Shown here: positions 14,022 to 22,199 of the stretch, piece after piece
Position numbering within the stretch: the stretch's first letter is position 1
Layout of the letters: each line of letters starts with the position of its first letter
Origin: Anaerotignum sp.
Lineage (GTDB): Bacteria > Bacillota > Clostridia > Lachnospirales > Anaerotignaceae
DNA length: 22,300 nucleotides
Assembly (NCBI GenBank): GCA_020024265.1
Contig: JAHHTW010000029.1
Location: forward strand, 1 to 22,300
Direction of reading: 5' to 3'
Position numbers and translations under genes: made by a program
The notes under the pieces: generated by a model
Database searches by the model: none
What the model was told of the DNA's origin: nothing
The model's input: the letters and a program-made list of their open reading frames with translations, nothing else

Positions 14022-14903
14022 ATGGCACTCAAAAAAGGTCTTGGAGCAAAAGGTCTTGGCATTGAAGCACTCATCAATCATACCATGGAGGACTTCACGC
14101 AGGAAACAGAGCCGCCCATGGAAATTGATATACAAAAAATTGCACCCAATCGCAGTCAACCACGTAAATACTTCGCAGAAGCTGCACTGGAGGAGCTGGC
14201 AGCTTCTCTCAAGGAATACGGTATCCTGCAACCCATTCTCGTCAAACAGACAGAGGATGGCTTTTACGAAATCATTGCAGGCGAACGTCGCTGGCGTGCC
14301 GCAAAAATCGCCGGTCTGCGCACCATTCCTGCCATTGTACGAAAATGGGAAACCGCAAAAGCATTTGAAGCAGCGCTTGTGGAAAATCTACAGCGTGAAA
14401 ACCTCAATCCCTTGGAAGAAGCACAAAGCTATTTGCGTCTGCAAGAAGAATTTGGCTACAGCCAAGAGCAAATCGCAAACAAAATCGGCAAAAGCCGTCC
14501 TGCGGTTGCCAATGCATTGCGCCTGCTCCAATTGGATGCAAGAGTACAAAATTTTATATGGGAAAACAAGCTTTCCGCAGGTCATGCACGTGCATTGCTT
14601 GGGCTGGCGGATGCAGATGCACAATTTGCACTGGCAGAGCAGATCTTGGAAGATGGTCTGAGCGTCCGTCAGGCAGAACAGGCAGTCAAAGCATTGTCAC
14701 AAAAAGAGGAACATCCACAGCAAACACCGAAAAAACAGAACATAGATCCCCTTTGGAAACAGGTGGAGGACGAATTGCAAAGCATATTTGCAACCAAAGT
14801 CAAAATCAATCGCAAAAAACACAAAGGAAAAATCGAAATCGAATACTATTCCGATGACGATTTGGATCGCTTATTGCTGCTTATGAAAAAGCTGGAAGAA
14901 TAA
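14022..14903 (+). CDS. spo0J: Chromosome-partitioning protein ParB/Spo0J
   Basis: The 293-aa protein has every ParB landmark. The basic N-terminal ParA-interacting segment is ALKKGLGAKGLG. The CTP-binding ParB/Srx domain includes G-E-R-R-W-R (87-92) and ENLQREN (121-127). The helix-turn-helix for parS recognition is SQEQIANKIGKSRPAVANAL (147-166), and the C-terminal dimerisation helices run to residue 293. It is a CTP-dependent clamp loading at parS, of which two perfect sites lie 2 kb upstream. AGGAGGG eight bases before the ATG at 14022 sets the start; the frame extends seven codons further. A DUF4446 gene follows after 15 bp in the same operon. Confidence 0.97.
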   Translation: MALKKGLGAKGLGIEALINHTMEDFTQETEPPMEIDIQKIAPNRSQPRKYFAEAALEELAASLKEYGILQPILVKQTEDGFYEIIAGERRWRAAKIAGLRTIPAIVRKWETAKAFEAALVENLQRENLNPLEEAQSYLRLQEEFGYSQEQIANKIGKSRPAVANALRLLQLDARVQNFIWENKLSAGHARALLGLADADAQFALAEQILEDGLSVRQAEQAVKALSQKEEHPQQTPKKQNIDPLWKQVEDELQSIFATKVKINRKKHKGKIEIEYYSDDDLDRLLLLMKKLEE

Positions 14904-14918
14904 AAAAAGGAGTTCATC

Positions 14919-16130
14919 GTGATACAATTAGAAACCATCACTGCTTGGGTACAAGCACATATTGTACCATTGCTTGTTGCCCTTGTTGTGTGTATACTGC
15001 TTTTATTTGTCTTTTGTGTGGTACTGCTTTTCAAAATCAAACGTGAAAAAAAACGTTACGATTTTTTTATGGGTACTTCACGCAGACCATCCTATAACTT
15101 GGAAACACAAATGAAGGAATATTTTGCGCATGTCAAAGCCATTGATGAAAAATACAGCAAAATTTTGGATACCATCACCGATTTGGACAAATCGGTAAAA
15201 GGCAATATCCGTAAGGTAGGTCTGGTACGCTACAATCCTTTTCAGGAAATGGGGGGCAATCTTTGTTTTGCCCTTGCGCTCTTGGACAGCGAGGACAATG
15301 GTGTGGTACTCAACGGGATACACAGCCGCACCGGCTCTTTTACATATGCCAAGCCCATAGAAATGGGAGTCAGCACCTATCTGCTTTCCGAGGAAGAACA
15401 GGAAGCCATACAGCGTGCCAGAGATACCGCCTATGAACCGCAGCATGAAAAAATACGCAAGCTGAAATTTAAGCCCTTATTCAAAAGACGGTATGCGCCG
15501 GATAAATCGGAAGCAAATCTTCCCATTCGTAAAGAACCCATTGGCGATGCCACACAGGCAGAACGTGAACAAATACGGCGGGAAAACATACAGGCAGATA
15601 AAATTGCTGCCGGTGTATTCCCTATGGATACCTTCTTTGCACGCTTTGAGCAAAGCGAACAACAGGCAATGGATACTGCGGAGCAGATCGCAGCCACGCA
15701 TCCCCGCCGTGCAGAGGAAGCCGCTATGGATTTACGTACCTCTGCAATACAGACACAGCAAGTGGCGACCATGCCACAGAACATGGATACAACAGATACA
15801 ACAGATGCAACAAATACAACGGATGCAACAGATGCGACAGATACAACAGATACAACGGATACAACGGATACAACGAATACAATCTTAGAAAATATTTCGG
15901 ACATTCCTGTCCCAGCGTCTTTTGAGGCAGAAGCGATGCCTGTACATACGGCTGCACCGTCTATTGCAAAAGACATGTCTGTGGATGCATTGCAGACTGC
16001 ACAAGCACACGATATCGACAAAAATACAAATAGCGCTTCTTTGATTTTTGATGCCTTAGAGCGTGCAACAGAAAAACTCATGTCCGATGCACATATGTCA
16101 GAACGGGACGAAACAGAACAAAAAGATTGA
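14919..16130 (+). CDS. DUF4446 membrane protein with long low-complexity tail
   Basis: This 403-aa protein starts at GTG, with AAAAAGGAG six bases upstream. A transmembrane helix (about 16-39) is followed by a coiled-coil-prone stretch and the DUF4446 domain to about residue 170, including VGLVRYNPFQEMGGNLCFAL and SEEEQEAIQRA. DUF4446 proteins are usually about 160-180 aa and are often found next to soj/spo0J in Firmicutes; their role is unknown. Here about 230 extra residues follow: a charged segment, then a D-T-T/D-A-T repeat (290-319), then an acidic tail. The extension is probably disordered and faces the cytoplasm if the N-terminus is outside. It ends shortly before a DnaA-box cluster. 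Confidence 0.88.
   Translation: MIQLETITAWVQAHIVPLLVALVVCILLLFVFCVVLLFKIKREKKRYDFFMGTSRRPSYNLETQMKEYFAHVKAIDEKYSKILDTITDLDKSVKGNIRKVGLVRYNPFQEMGGNLCFALALLDSEDNGVVLNGIHSRTGSFTYAKPIEMGVSTYLLSEEEQEAIQRARDTAYEPQHEKIRKLKFKPLFKRRYAPDKSEANLPIRKEPIGDATQAEREQIRRENIQADKIAAGVFPMDTFFARFEQSEQQAMDTAEQIAATHPRRAEEAAMDLRTSAIQTQQVATMPQNMDTTDTTDATNTTDATDATDTTDTTDTTDTTNTILENISDIPVPASFEAEAMPVHTAAPSIAKDMSVDALQTAQAHDIDKNTNSASLIFDALERATEKLMSDAHMSERDETEQKD
15786..15884 (+). repeat. 9-bp in-frame tandem repeat
   Basis: Ten copies of a 9-bp unit (GATACAACA and variants) plus a partial eleventh encode D-T-T, D-A-T or N-T-T triplets inside the DUF4446 gene tail. The unit length keeps the frame, so copy number can vary without breaking the protein. 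Copies differ at a few positions, so it is not freshly expanded. Confidence 0.9.
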
Positions 16131-16154
16131 TACTATGGTACAAAAAGATACGTT

Positions 16155-16225
16155 TGTGGATAACTCTGTGGATAATGTGTATAACTATCCACAAATTCTG
16201 TGGATAACACATCATTCTATCCACA
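16155..16225. promoter_or_regulatory. DnaA-box cluster 2
   Basis: Three perfect TGTGGATAA boxes lie at 16155-16163, 16167-16175 and 16199-16207. Three one-mismatch boxes are TGTGTATAA (16176-16184), CTATCCACA (16185-16193) and CTATCCACA (16217-16225). The first two perfect boxes have the same 12-bp start-to-start spacing as the pair in cluster 1. The cluster fills the gap between the DUF4446 gene and the HAD gene. Confidence 0.8.
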
Positions 16226-16259
16226 TTCGTATGTTTCAAAAAGAAAAGGAGAAGCTACA

Positions 16260-17081
16260 ATGGAATATCGCATGATATTTTCCGATATGGATGGTACACT
16301 GCTGAAGGGTACATCGGAATTGACAGACGGCAACCGCAAAAGCATCTGCCGTGCTGTGGCTGCCGGTGTGGACTTTGTCATCTGTACCGGTCGTGGAATT
16401 TATGGCGTAGAACGCTTTTTACAGCAGCTCAATCTGATTGGCACAAAGGGCTTTGTCATCTGCCAAAACGGCGCTGCGGTATATGATTTACACACCATGG
16501 AAATGGTACAAAAGCATACGTTTTCCGCTCAGGAGTTAGAGCCTGTCGTAACTGCTGCACGCCGTTTGGGTATTGCCGTATATCTCTATGACGACCGTAC
16601 CTTTTTGGCAGAGGCAGACACCGATGAGGTACGCAGATATTGCAACATCATGCATACCGATATGCGTATTTTGGAGGATGGTCTGACCTATGCAGGCAGA
16701 TTTACAAAATGCCTGCTCTCTGGTGCAAATGACCGGCTGGTACGGCTGCGTGCAGAAACCGCAGAGGCAGTTATGGGAAAGCTCGATAGCTTTTATTCCA
16801 GCCCTACCTATTTGGAATTTGTAAAAACGGGCATCAACAAAGGACGTGCGCTTTTGGAAACGGCAGCAATTGCCGGTGTTTCCCCAAAACAGGTCATTGC
16901 CATTGGCGACAGCGAAAATGACTTGTCTATGCTGCGTGCTGCCGGTCTTGGCATTGCGGTAGCCAATGCACAGGAGGATGTCAAGCAGGCTGCGGATTTT
17001 GTAACACGTATGGACTGTACGCAGGATGCGGTTGCAGAAGTGATTGAAACATTTATTTTCAAAAAGGAGGATACCAAATGA
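16260..17081 (+). CDS. HAD-superfamily Cof-type phosphatase
   Basis: The 273-aa protein has all four HAD motifs. D9-M-D11-G-T is the nucleophile loop, I-C-T-G-R (41-45) is motif II, K194 in GINKG is motif III, and G-D217-S-E-N-D221 is motif IV. A cap of the C2B type typical of Cof/YidA-like sugar-phosphate or cofactor phosphatases occupies the middle. Such enzymes hydrolyse small phosphorylated metabolites in the cytosol, and the substrate cannot be predicted. AAAGGAG about eight bases before the ATG at 16260 sets the start; the open frame begins 20 codons earlier inside the DnaA-box cluster. Its stop overlaps the next start (ATGA), so the two are translationally coupled. Confidence 0.93.
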   Translation: MEYRMIFSDMDGTLLKGTSELTDGNRKSICRAVAAGVDFVICTGRGIYGVERFLQQLNLIGTKGFVICQNGAAVYDLHTMEMVQKHTFSAQELEPVVTAARRLGIAVYLYDDRTFLAEADTDEVRRYCNIMHTDMRILEDGLTYAGRFTKCLLSGANDRLVRLRAETAEAVMGKLDSFYSSPTYLEFVKTGINKGRALLETAAIAGVSPKQVIAIGDSENDLSMLRAAGLGIAVANAQEDVKQAADFVTRMDCTQDAVAEVIETFIFKKEDTK

Positions 17082-18130
17082 AAAAATCATGTTTGATTGG
17101 ATTGCTCATTTGCCTTTTGGCAGTTCCCGCATGGGGACATCCGCCCATTCGTGTATATGTCGATGGTACACCTGTGGTATTTTCCGACCAAGCGCCTGTG
17201 ATTGTAGAAGAAAGAACACTTGTTCCTATGCGTCGCATATTTGAAGCCATGGATGCCACAGTTTCATGGTCAGAACCTACACAAACCATCACTGCCGTAC
17301 GCAACAGCGATACGGTGAAAATGGTCATTGGAAAAAAAGAGGTTTTACGCAACGATCAGGTTGTATACACCATGGATGTACCTGCACAGATCATGCAGGA
17401 TCGTACCATGGTGCCCATTCGTGCAGTGGCAAAAGCATTTGATGCCAATATCCAATGGGACGGTGTCAATTATATCATTGATATTACCTCTCCCACTCAG
17501 AGCGCTTTGCCAAGCGAAAACAGCTATCACAAAGAGGTATTTGCAGAAGATGGTACCCTGCTGCTGACTGTGGATTACAGCTATGCCCCGCTGAAGGCAA
17601 ACACCGCATCTGCAAAGCGCATCAACGACCATTTCCGCCAGAAGGTACAGGACAAAGGCAAGGAATATACTGCACAATATACCGAGATTGCACAGGCATT
17701 GTATGATGCTGCCAAAAAAGCAGATCAGCCATTTTCCCCCTGCTATGCCATGGGAGTTTACGAGGTATCCGCAGAAACAGCGGATCTTGCATCCATTGTA
17801 CTGCGTGAACGCAGCTTTACCGGTGAAGATGAGGAAGTATCCGTATCCTCTTGGCTTTACAGCTTGCACACAGGAAACACAACCACACTTGCCGATGTTG
17901 TGGCAGATAGCGAACAGGAGCTTCAGACACTCATGCAAAAAGGCTTTGACACACTCATAGACGCAAATCCGCAGGGATTTTTTGCAGATGCCAAAAAACG
18001 GCTTTCCGCACATCCGGAGTATATCCATACGTATATCGAAAAAAATCAGATTGTATGTTATATCAATCCCGGAATGATTGCAGACACACATGCCGGTGTC
18101 ATTGCATATGCCATTGCATACAGCATATGA
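17078..18130 (+). CDS. Secreted protein with copper-amine-oxidase-N-like domain and DUF3298-like C-terminus
   Basis: This 350-aa protein has a signal peptide (residues 1 to about 20, MKKSCLIGLLICLLAVPAWG). The domain from about 24 to 145 carries two copies of the V(x)ERTLVPMR / QDRTMVPIRAV pattern typical of the copper amine oxidase N-terminal-like domain, a cell-wall-associated module in Firmicutes that does not itself imply oxidase activity. After a short linker, residues 155-350 resemble the DUF4163/DUF3298 pair found in RsiV-type and other secreted proteins, including KRINDHF and a late VIAYAIAYSI strand. The fit of the second half is weaker. It overlaps the HAD gene stop by 4 bp. It is probably exported and wall-attached or free; the ligand is unknown. 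Confidence 0.8.
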   Translation: MKKSCLIGLLICLLAVPAWGHPPIRVYVDGTPVVFSDQAPVIVEERTLVPMRRIFEAMDATVSWSEPTQTITAVRNSDTVKMVIGKKEVLRNDQVVYTMDVPAQIMQDRTMVPIRAVAKAFDANIQWDGVNYIIDITSPTQSALPSENSYHKEVFAEDGTLLLTVDYSYAPLKANTASAKRINDHFRQKVQDKGKEYTAQYTEIAQALYDAAKKADQPFSPCYAMGVYEVSAETADLASIVLRERSFTGEDEEVSVSSWLYSLHTGNTTTLADVVADSEQELQTLMQKGFDTLIDANPQGFFADAKKRLSAHPEYIHTYIEKNQIVCYINPGMIADTHAGVIAYAIAYSI

Positions 18131-18214
18131 TGAAGCAATCCGTGCGATAAAAAATATGGTATGCCTCTATAAAAAAAGGAATCCAGAAAGGAAAATGCAC
18201 TCCAACAGCCAATA

Positions 18215-18220
18215 TATAAT
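18215..18220 (+). promoter_or_regulatory. Possible -10 element before the zinc-ribbon gene
   Basis: A perfect TATAAT lies about 104 bp upstream of the zinc-ribbon gene start, in the 193-bp gap after the secreted protein. No good -35 was found at normal spacing, so the assignment is tentative. A TACGGT/ACCGTA inverted repeat lies in the presumed leader (18249-18282). Confidence 0.35.
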
Positions 18221-18323
18221 AGCATAGCCAAAATACGACAAAAAACCTTACGGTGTCATGCTGTTTTTGGAAACCTACCGTACCATTACCATAGACCAAT
18301 ATCAGCAAAAAGGAGGGATTGAT

Positions 18324-19427
18324 ATGGCAGAGGCGATTACGTATTTTTGTCCTGCTTGTGGCGCTTATCTGCGCTATGACGGAAAAAACGGAAAATGGGT
18401 GTGTGATTTCTGCGATTCACAATTTACAAAGGAAGAATTGGAGCAAAAAGGAGGAGGGCATACGCACAGCGCACAGCCTGTCCCAGATACCACAGAAGTA
18501 GCGTTCAGCTATGATGAACATGTTGCAGAAAGTCCGGCAGACAGCAGCCATCTGCGTGCCTACCATTGCCCCAGCTGCGGTGCCGAAATTGTCACGGATG
18601 ATGTCACAGCAGCAACATTCTGTGTATTTTGCCAAAATCCAACGGTACTGCCCCAGCAGCTCAGCGGAAAATATCAGCCCTCTGCCATGCTGCCCTTTAC
18701 CACAGACAAAAAACAAGCGCAGGATGCCTTCCGCCGGCTATGCAAAGGCAAAAAGCTTTTGCCCAAGGGATATACCAATGAACAGCGATTGGAAAAAATC
18801 ACAGGGGTATATGTTCCCTATTGGGTATTTGACTGCACTGCGGATTTTGATTATCATGCCACAGGCGAAAATCATCAGTATTGGAGCGACAGCAAGTATC
18901 ATTATGTAAAGACAGACCTCTATCACATCCACCGTGCCGGAAAGATGGATTTTGAGAATATCCCACTGGATGCCTCTGAGCATATGCGTGACGATTTGAT
19001 GGATGCATTGGAACCCTTTGATTTTTCCAAAATCGAGCCGTTTGACCTGCGCTATCTCACAGGCTATCTGGCAGAGAAATATACCTATGAACCAAAGGAT
19101 TTGTTCCCACGTATGCAAGAGCGCATTTCTCATGGTGTGGAAAACAGAGCAATACAGGAAGGCAAGCACTATGACAATATACATAGTGTACGCTGTCACA
19201 AAAATTATCAATCCAATCAGCAGGCATATCTGCTTTTGCCGGTATGGATGCTGGTGAGCGAATTTCAGGGCAAGAAATACCTCTTTGCGATGAACGGACA
19301 AACAGGGAAAATCGTTGGGGATCTGCCTTGTGATAAGAAACGTGCCGTTTCCTGGTTTTTGATCATTTTCATCATATCGCTTGTCATCACAGAGGCGCTT
19401 GTATTTTGGCTGGGAGGTGGTTTTTGA
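18324..19427 (+). CDS. Double zinc-ribbon membrane protein
   Basis: The 367-aa protein has two zinc ribbons, C9-x2-C12 with C27-x2-C30 and C82-x2-C85 with C100-x2-C103. A central region of about 200 residues contains aromatic-rich stretches such as VYVPYWVFDC, and one C-terminal transmembrane helix spans about 343-365. Proteins of this layout are widespread in Firmicutes beside TPM-domain genes, as here, but their function is not established. AAGGAGGG lies six bases before the ATG at 18324, so 22 upstream in-frame codons are excluded. The stop overlaps the next gene start by one base (TGATG), showing translational coupling. It could be a scaffold for a membrane-associated complex, which is inference. 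Confidence 0.85.
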   Translation: MAEAITYFCPACGAYLRYDGKNGKWVCDFCDSQFTKEELEQKGGGHTHSAQPVPDTTEVAFSYDEHVAESPADSSHLRAYHCPSCGAEIVTDDVTAATFCVFCQNPTVLPQQLSGKYQPSAMLPFTTDKKQAQDAFRRLCKGKKLLPKGYTNEQRLEKITGVYVPYWVFDCTADFDYHATGENHQYWSDSKYHYVKTDLYHIHRAGKMDFENIPLDASEHMRDDLMDALEPFDFSKIEPFDLRYLTGYLAEKYTYEPKDLFPRMQERISHGVENRAIQEGKHYDNIHSVRCHKNYQSNQQAYLLLPVWMLVSEFQGKKYLFAMNGQTGKIVGDLPCDKKRAVSWFLIIFIISLVITEALVFWLGGGF

Positions 19428-20239
19428 TGAAACGACGGATGCTGCTTTTTCTGACCTGTATCTGTACACTGCTTTGCTGTGCCACTGCACTGGCAGCACA
19501 GCATGTAGTCGATGATGCAGGATTGTTCACAACAGATGAAATCACACAATTGGAGAACTCCATATCACACATCGGGGATACGTGGGATATGGATACACTG
19601 ATTTTGACAACAAACGATACCGATGGTCTGCCTGCCCGTGAATATGGTGCACAATATTTCCTAGATGGAAATTTTGGCTATGGCAGTACACAGGACGGTA
19701 TTGTATTTGTCATTGATATGGGTAATCGTGATGCCCAAATGGTGACACATGGTAAAGCGATTGATATTTTTACGGATTTTTATATTGATGTCATTTGGGA
19801 TGAGGTTTCTCCCTATCTTTCCGATGGGGAATACTACGAGGCTATGACGCTGTTCTTACAGGATGTGGCGCATTACTGCACCGAGTATCAAAAATACCTC
19901 GCAAATCCGGACAGCTATGTATCCGAATATGGTGCGGAACAAAGCAAAAACACCCGCCACATTTTTATGCTGGCTGCGCTGGTGGCTTCTCTGTTGATTG
20001 CCGGAATTTCCGTATTTTTGATGCGTGCCTCTCATAACAACGTCAAGCCATTTACAGACGGGCAAGCATACCTCAAGCACAATGGCGTACATATGCATAT
20101 CAATCAGGATACCTTTGTTTCCACACACACCACACGTACCGAAATTCCAAAGAATGATGGAAACAATGACTGGGGCGGCAGCTCCTCCACATTCTCCTCC
20201 GGCGGCAGCCGCTTTGGCGGTGGCGGCGGTAAATTCTAA
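19427..20239 (+). CDS. TPM-domain membrane protein
   Basis: This 270-aa protein begins with a signal peptide (residues 1 to about 23, ending ALA-AQ). The TPM domain (about 27-150) has the characteristic VVDDAGLFTTDEITQLE opening and GIVFVIDMGNRDAQMVTHG core. A transmembrane helix follows near 178-199, then a C-terminal segment that ends in a glycine/serine-rich tail. The same Gly-rich tail is seen in many TPM proteins. TPM domains are extracytoplasmic and have been linked to photosystem repair in plants and to membrane protein quality control; the bacterial role is unclear. GGGAGGTGG lies six bases before the ATG. It is coupled to the zinc-ribbon gene by overlap, suggesting the two proteins work together at the membrane. 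Confidence 0.9.
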   Translation: MKRRMLLFLTCICTLLCCATALAAQHVVDDAGLFTTDEITQLENSISHIGDTWDMDTLILTTNDTDGLPAREYGAQYFLDGNFGYGSTQDGIVFVIDMGNRDAQMVTHGKAIDIFTDFYIDVIWDEVSPYLSDGEYYEAMTLFLQDVAHYCTEYQKYLANPDSYVSEYGAEQSKNTRHIFMLAALVASLLIAGISVFLMRASHNNVKPFTDGQAYLKHNGVHMHINQDTFVSTHTTRTEIPKNDGNNDWGGSSSTFSSGGSRFGGGGGKF

Positions 20240-20256
20240 ATCATAGACAACAACTT

Positions 20257-20287
20257 GGGGGCGGCAGTACGGATGGTACTACCGCCC
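20257..20287 (+). other. Intercistronic hairpin without T-tract
   Basis: GGGCGG-c-AGTAC and GTACT-a-CCGCCC form a strong 11-bp stem with one internal mismatch and a loop of about 4 nt, 18 bp after the TPM gene stop. The sequence after it (AAAACATATC) has no T-run. It is likely an mRNA-stabilising or processing hairpin rather than a terminator. Confidence 0.55.
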
Positions 20288-20365
20288 AAAACATATCATA
20301 CAACAGCAGATGGCATTTCACATATATGTACTTGCCATAACCAAAAAAAAGAAAGGGGTTCTCCC

Positions 20366-21550
20366 ATGACATTAGACAAAGACACTCTCAAAAAATTACG
20401 CCTGCTCATTTTATTTACACTGCTTGTATTTTTCGGCATATGGAAATTCGATGCAGTGAGCAAAACCGTATTTTTCATCGGCGGAATTTTTATGCCCTTC
20501 CTCATTGGCGCTGCCATTGCCTTTATACTGAGCGTACCAATGAAACGCATTGAGCAGACCATACTGCATTTTTCCAATCAAAACCTGCCCGAGCATTTGC
20601 GGCAAAGGCGTGAAAAGCATCTGCGTCCCTTGAGCCTGATTTTGACACTGCTTTTTGTCGTTGCGATCTTGGCGCTTGCCACACTGGTGATCTTTCCGGA
20701 GCTGGGGCGTACATTTTCCAGTCTGGGCAAAACCATACAGACAAAGCTTCCTGTGATGTTTCATAATCTGGAGCTGTTTTTGGACAATCATCCTGAGTTT
20801 TCTTATCTTTTGGGGAATATTGATTTGGATTGGCAAAGTATGCTGCATAAAATCATTGAATTTTTACAAAGTGGCGCCTCTCTTGTGCTTGGCTCTGCCT
20901 TTCAAGTGGCACACGGCATTTTCAGCGGCATTGCAACATTCTTTATCAGCTTTGTTTTTGCCTGCTATATACTGGTGCAGAAAGAAAATCTGGAAAGACA
21001 GTGCAAAAAAGTACTGTATGCATATTTGAAGGAAGCACAGACAGAGCGTATTTTGCGTATTGCAACGCTCACACATCGTACCTTTGCAAACTTCCTGACT
21101 GGGCAATGTTTAGAAGCTGTCATTCTGGGTACGATGTTCTTCGGTGCTATGACCATATTCCGCTTTCCCTATGCGCTGCTCGTAGGGGTATTGATTGCCA
21201 TTACCGCATTGATTCCCATTTTTGGCGCATTCATCGGTTGTGTGGTGGGGGCATTCTTAATACTGATGGTCAGCCCCATGCAAGCGCTGGGTTTTGTTGT
21301 ACTATTCCTTATATTGCAGCAGCTAGAAGGGAATTTCATATATCCACATGTGGTAGGCGGCTCTGTCGGTCTGCCCTCGATTTGGGTATTGGTCGCTGTG
21401 ACTGTTGGCGGCAGTTTGATGGGGATTGTGGGTATGTTGATTTTCATTCCCATGCTATCTGTATTGTATACATTGCTGCGACAAGACGTACATGCACGTC
21501 TGGGCGACCGACATCCGGAGCTTGCATCTGAGGAAAGCGAAACACACTAA
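20366..21550 (+). CDS. AI-2E-family transporter-like membrane protein
   Basis: This 394-aa protein has about eight hydrophobic segments and the family pattern of PF01594. There is an N-terminal pair of helices with GGIFMPFLIGAAIAFILSVP, and a central amphipathic region. The conserved C-terminal block runs through ALIPIFGAFIGCVVGAFLIL, EGNFIYPHVVGGSVGLPSIW and VGGSLMGIVGMLIFIPMLSV. Members have been linked to autoinducer-2 export or sodium/proton exchange, and the name does not prove quorum sensing. AGAAAGGGG lies seven bases before the ATG at 20366; 37 earlier in-frame codons have no ribosome site. It follows the TPM gene by 126 bp with a hairpin between, so cotranscription is possible. Confidence 0.9.
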   Translation: MTLDKDTLKKLRLLILFTLLVFFGIWKFDAVSKTVFFIGGIFMPFLIGAAIAFILSVPMKRIEQTILHFSNQNLPEHLRQRREKHLRPLSLILTLLFVVAILALATLVIFPELGRTFSSLGKTIQTKLPVMFHNLELFLDNHPEFSYLLGNIDLDWQSMLHKIIEFLQSGASLVLGSAFQVAHGIFSGIATFFISFVFACYILVQKENLERQCKKVLYAYLKEAQTERILRIATLTHRTFANFLTGQCLEAVILGTMFFGAMTIFRFPYALLVGVLIAITALIPIFGAFIGCVVGAFLILMVSPMQALGFVVLFLILQQLEGNFIYPHVVGGSVGLPSIWVLVAVTVGGSLMGIVGMLIFIPMLSVLYTLLRQDVHARLGDRHPELASEESETH

Positions 21551-21583
21551 ACCTTCTGTTTTGTGCAATTTATCTATATTTAC

Positions 21584-21612
21584 TTGTTTTTTTTGGTATC
21601 ATATGGTAATAT
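21584..21612 (+). promoter_or_regulatory. Predicted promoter of the SnoaL-like gene
   Basis: TTGTTT (21584-21589), a 17-bp spacer and TAATAT (21607-21612) lie about 50 bp before the start codon. No terminator was seen between the AI-2E gene and this promoter. Confidence 0.5.
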
Positions 21613-21663
21613 CGAAAGAGAAAGGCGATGGTATTGTATTTTTTCTTTTGGGGGTGTTACACT

Positions 21664-22038
21664 ATGAGACAACGTGAAGAAATCATCAAAACTTGGCTGG
21701 ATATGTGGCTGGGGCAAGAATTACTGCCGCTTGAAGCCGTATTTACGCCAAATGTACATTACTACGAATTCCAAGGGCGTGCATACGAAGGCATAGACGA
21801 AATCCGGCGTTGGTTCAACACATGGAACAAAGAAAACCATGTCACAAAATGGGATGTACACCGTTTCATCCACCATCAAGACACAACAATGGTAGAGTTT
21901 TTCTTCCAAAGCGAAAATACACAAGGCGAAACCCGTGAATGGGAGGGCATTTACCTCGTAGAATGGAACGGCGAACACAAAATCGAAAAGCTACAGGAAT
22001 TTTACTGTCATTTACCACACGAAAAACCGTTTGCTTGA
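21664..22038 (+). CDS. SnoaL-like / NTF2-fold small protein
   Basis: This 124-aa protein fits the SnoaL-like NTF2 fold. The N-terminal helix IIKTWLDMWLGQ is followed by AVFTPNVHYYEFQGRAYEGIDEIRRWF, the typical pattern of an acidic or aromatic pocket and a short helix. Alternating beta strands follow, ending EGIYLVEWNGEHKIEKLQEFYCH. Members are small cytosolic enzymes or ligand-binding proteins, often of unassigned substrate. GGGGGTG lies seven bases before the ATG at 21664; 12 earlier in-frame codons are excluded. It appears to have its own promoter, and its transcript probably ends at the hairpin at 22167-22193. Assignment is by fold-like sequence pattern, not by a catalytic motif. Confidence 0.8.
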   Translation: MRQREEIIKTWLDMWLGQELLPLEAVFTPNVHYYEFQGRAYEGIDEIRRWFNTWNKENHVTKWDVHRFIHHQDTTMVEFFFQSENTQGETREWEGIYLVEWNGEHKIEKLQEFYCHLPHEKPFA

Positions 22039-22056
22039 TGCTTTTCGCTAAAGACC

Positions 22057-22110
22057 TTGAGGCTCCGCCTCAAACTCCGCAAGCTTTTGAAAAAGCTTGA
22101 CCAAAACTTT
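22057..22110 (+). repeat. Intergenic stem-loop repeat, copy 3
   Basis: A TTGAGGC-tcc-GCCTCAA hairpin (22057-22073) is followed by CAAGCTTTTGAAAAAGCTTG (22080-22099) and ACCAAAACTTT. The 20-bp core is identical to positions 23-42 and the next 11 bases differ at one site. The head hairpin has a different sequence but the same position as GGGGC..GCCCC in copy 1. Confidence 0.75.
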
Positions 22111-22166
22111 ACTCTTACGCAGTCATTCGACACAGCAACAGCCAAAGGATTGCCAACACCGTATAA

Positions 22167-22193
22167 AAAACCACCAGCAACGCTGGTGGTTTT
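22167..22193. terminator. Bidirectional terminator
   Basis: AAAACCACCAGC (22167-22178), loop AAC, and GCTGGTGGTTTT (22182-22193) form a perfect 12-bp stem. T-rich tails follow on both strands (TTTTGGTTTTG on plus, TTTTTTATAC on minus). It would end the SnoaL-like transcript and any minus-strand transcript entering from the right edge. Confidence 0.85.
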
Positions 22194-22199
22194 GGTTTT

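Noticed and set aside
20257..20287. Terminator between the TPM and AI-2E genes
   Set aside because: The hairpin is strong but has no T-tract on the plus strand, so it is listed as an intercistronic hairpin instead.
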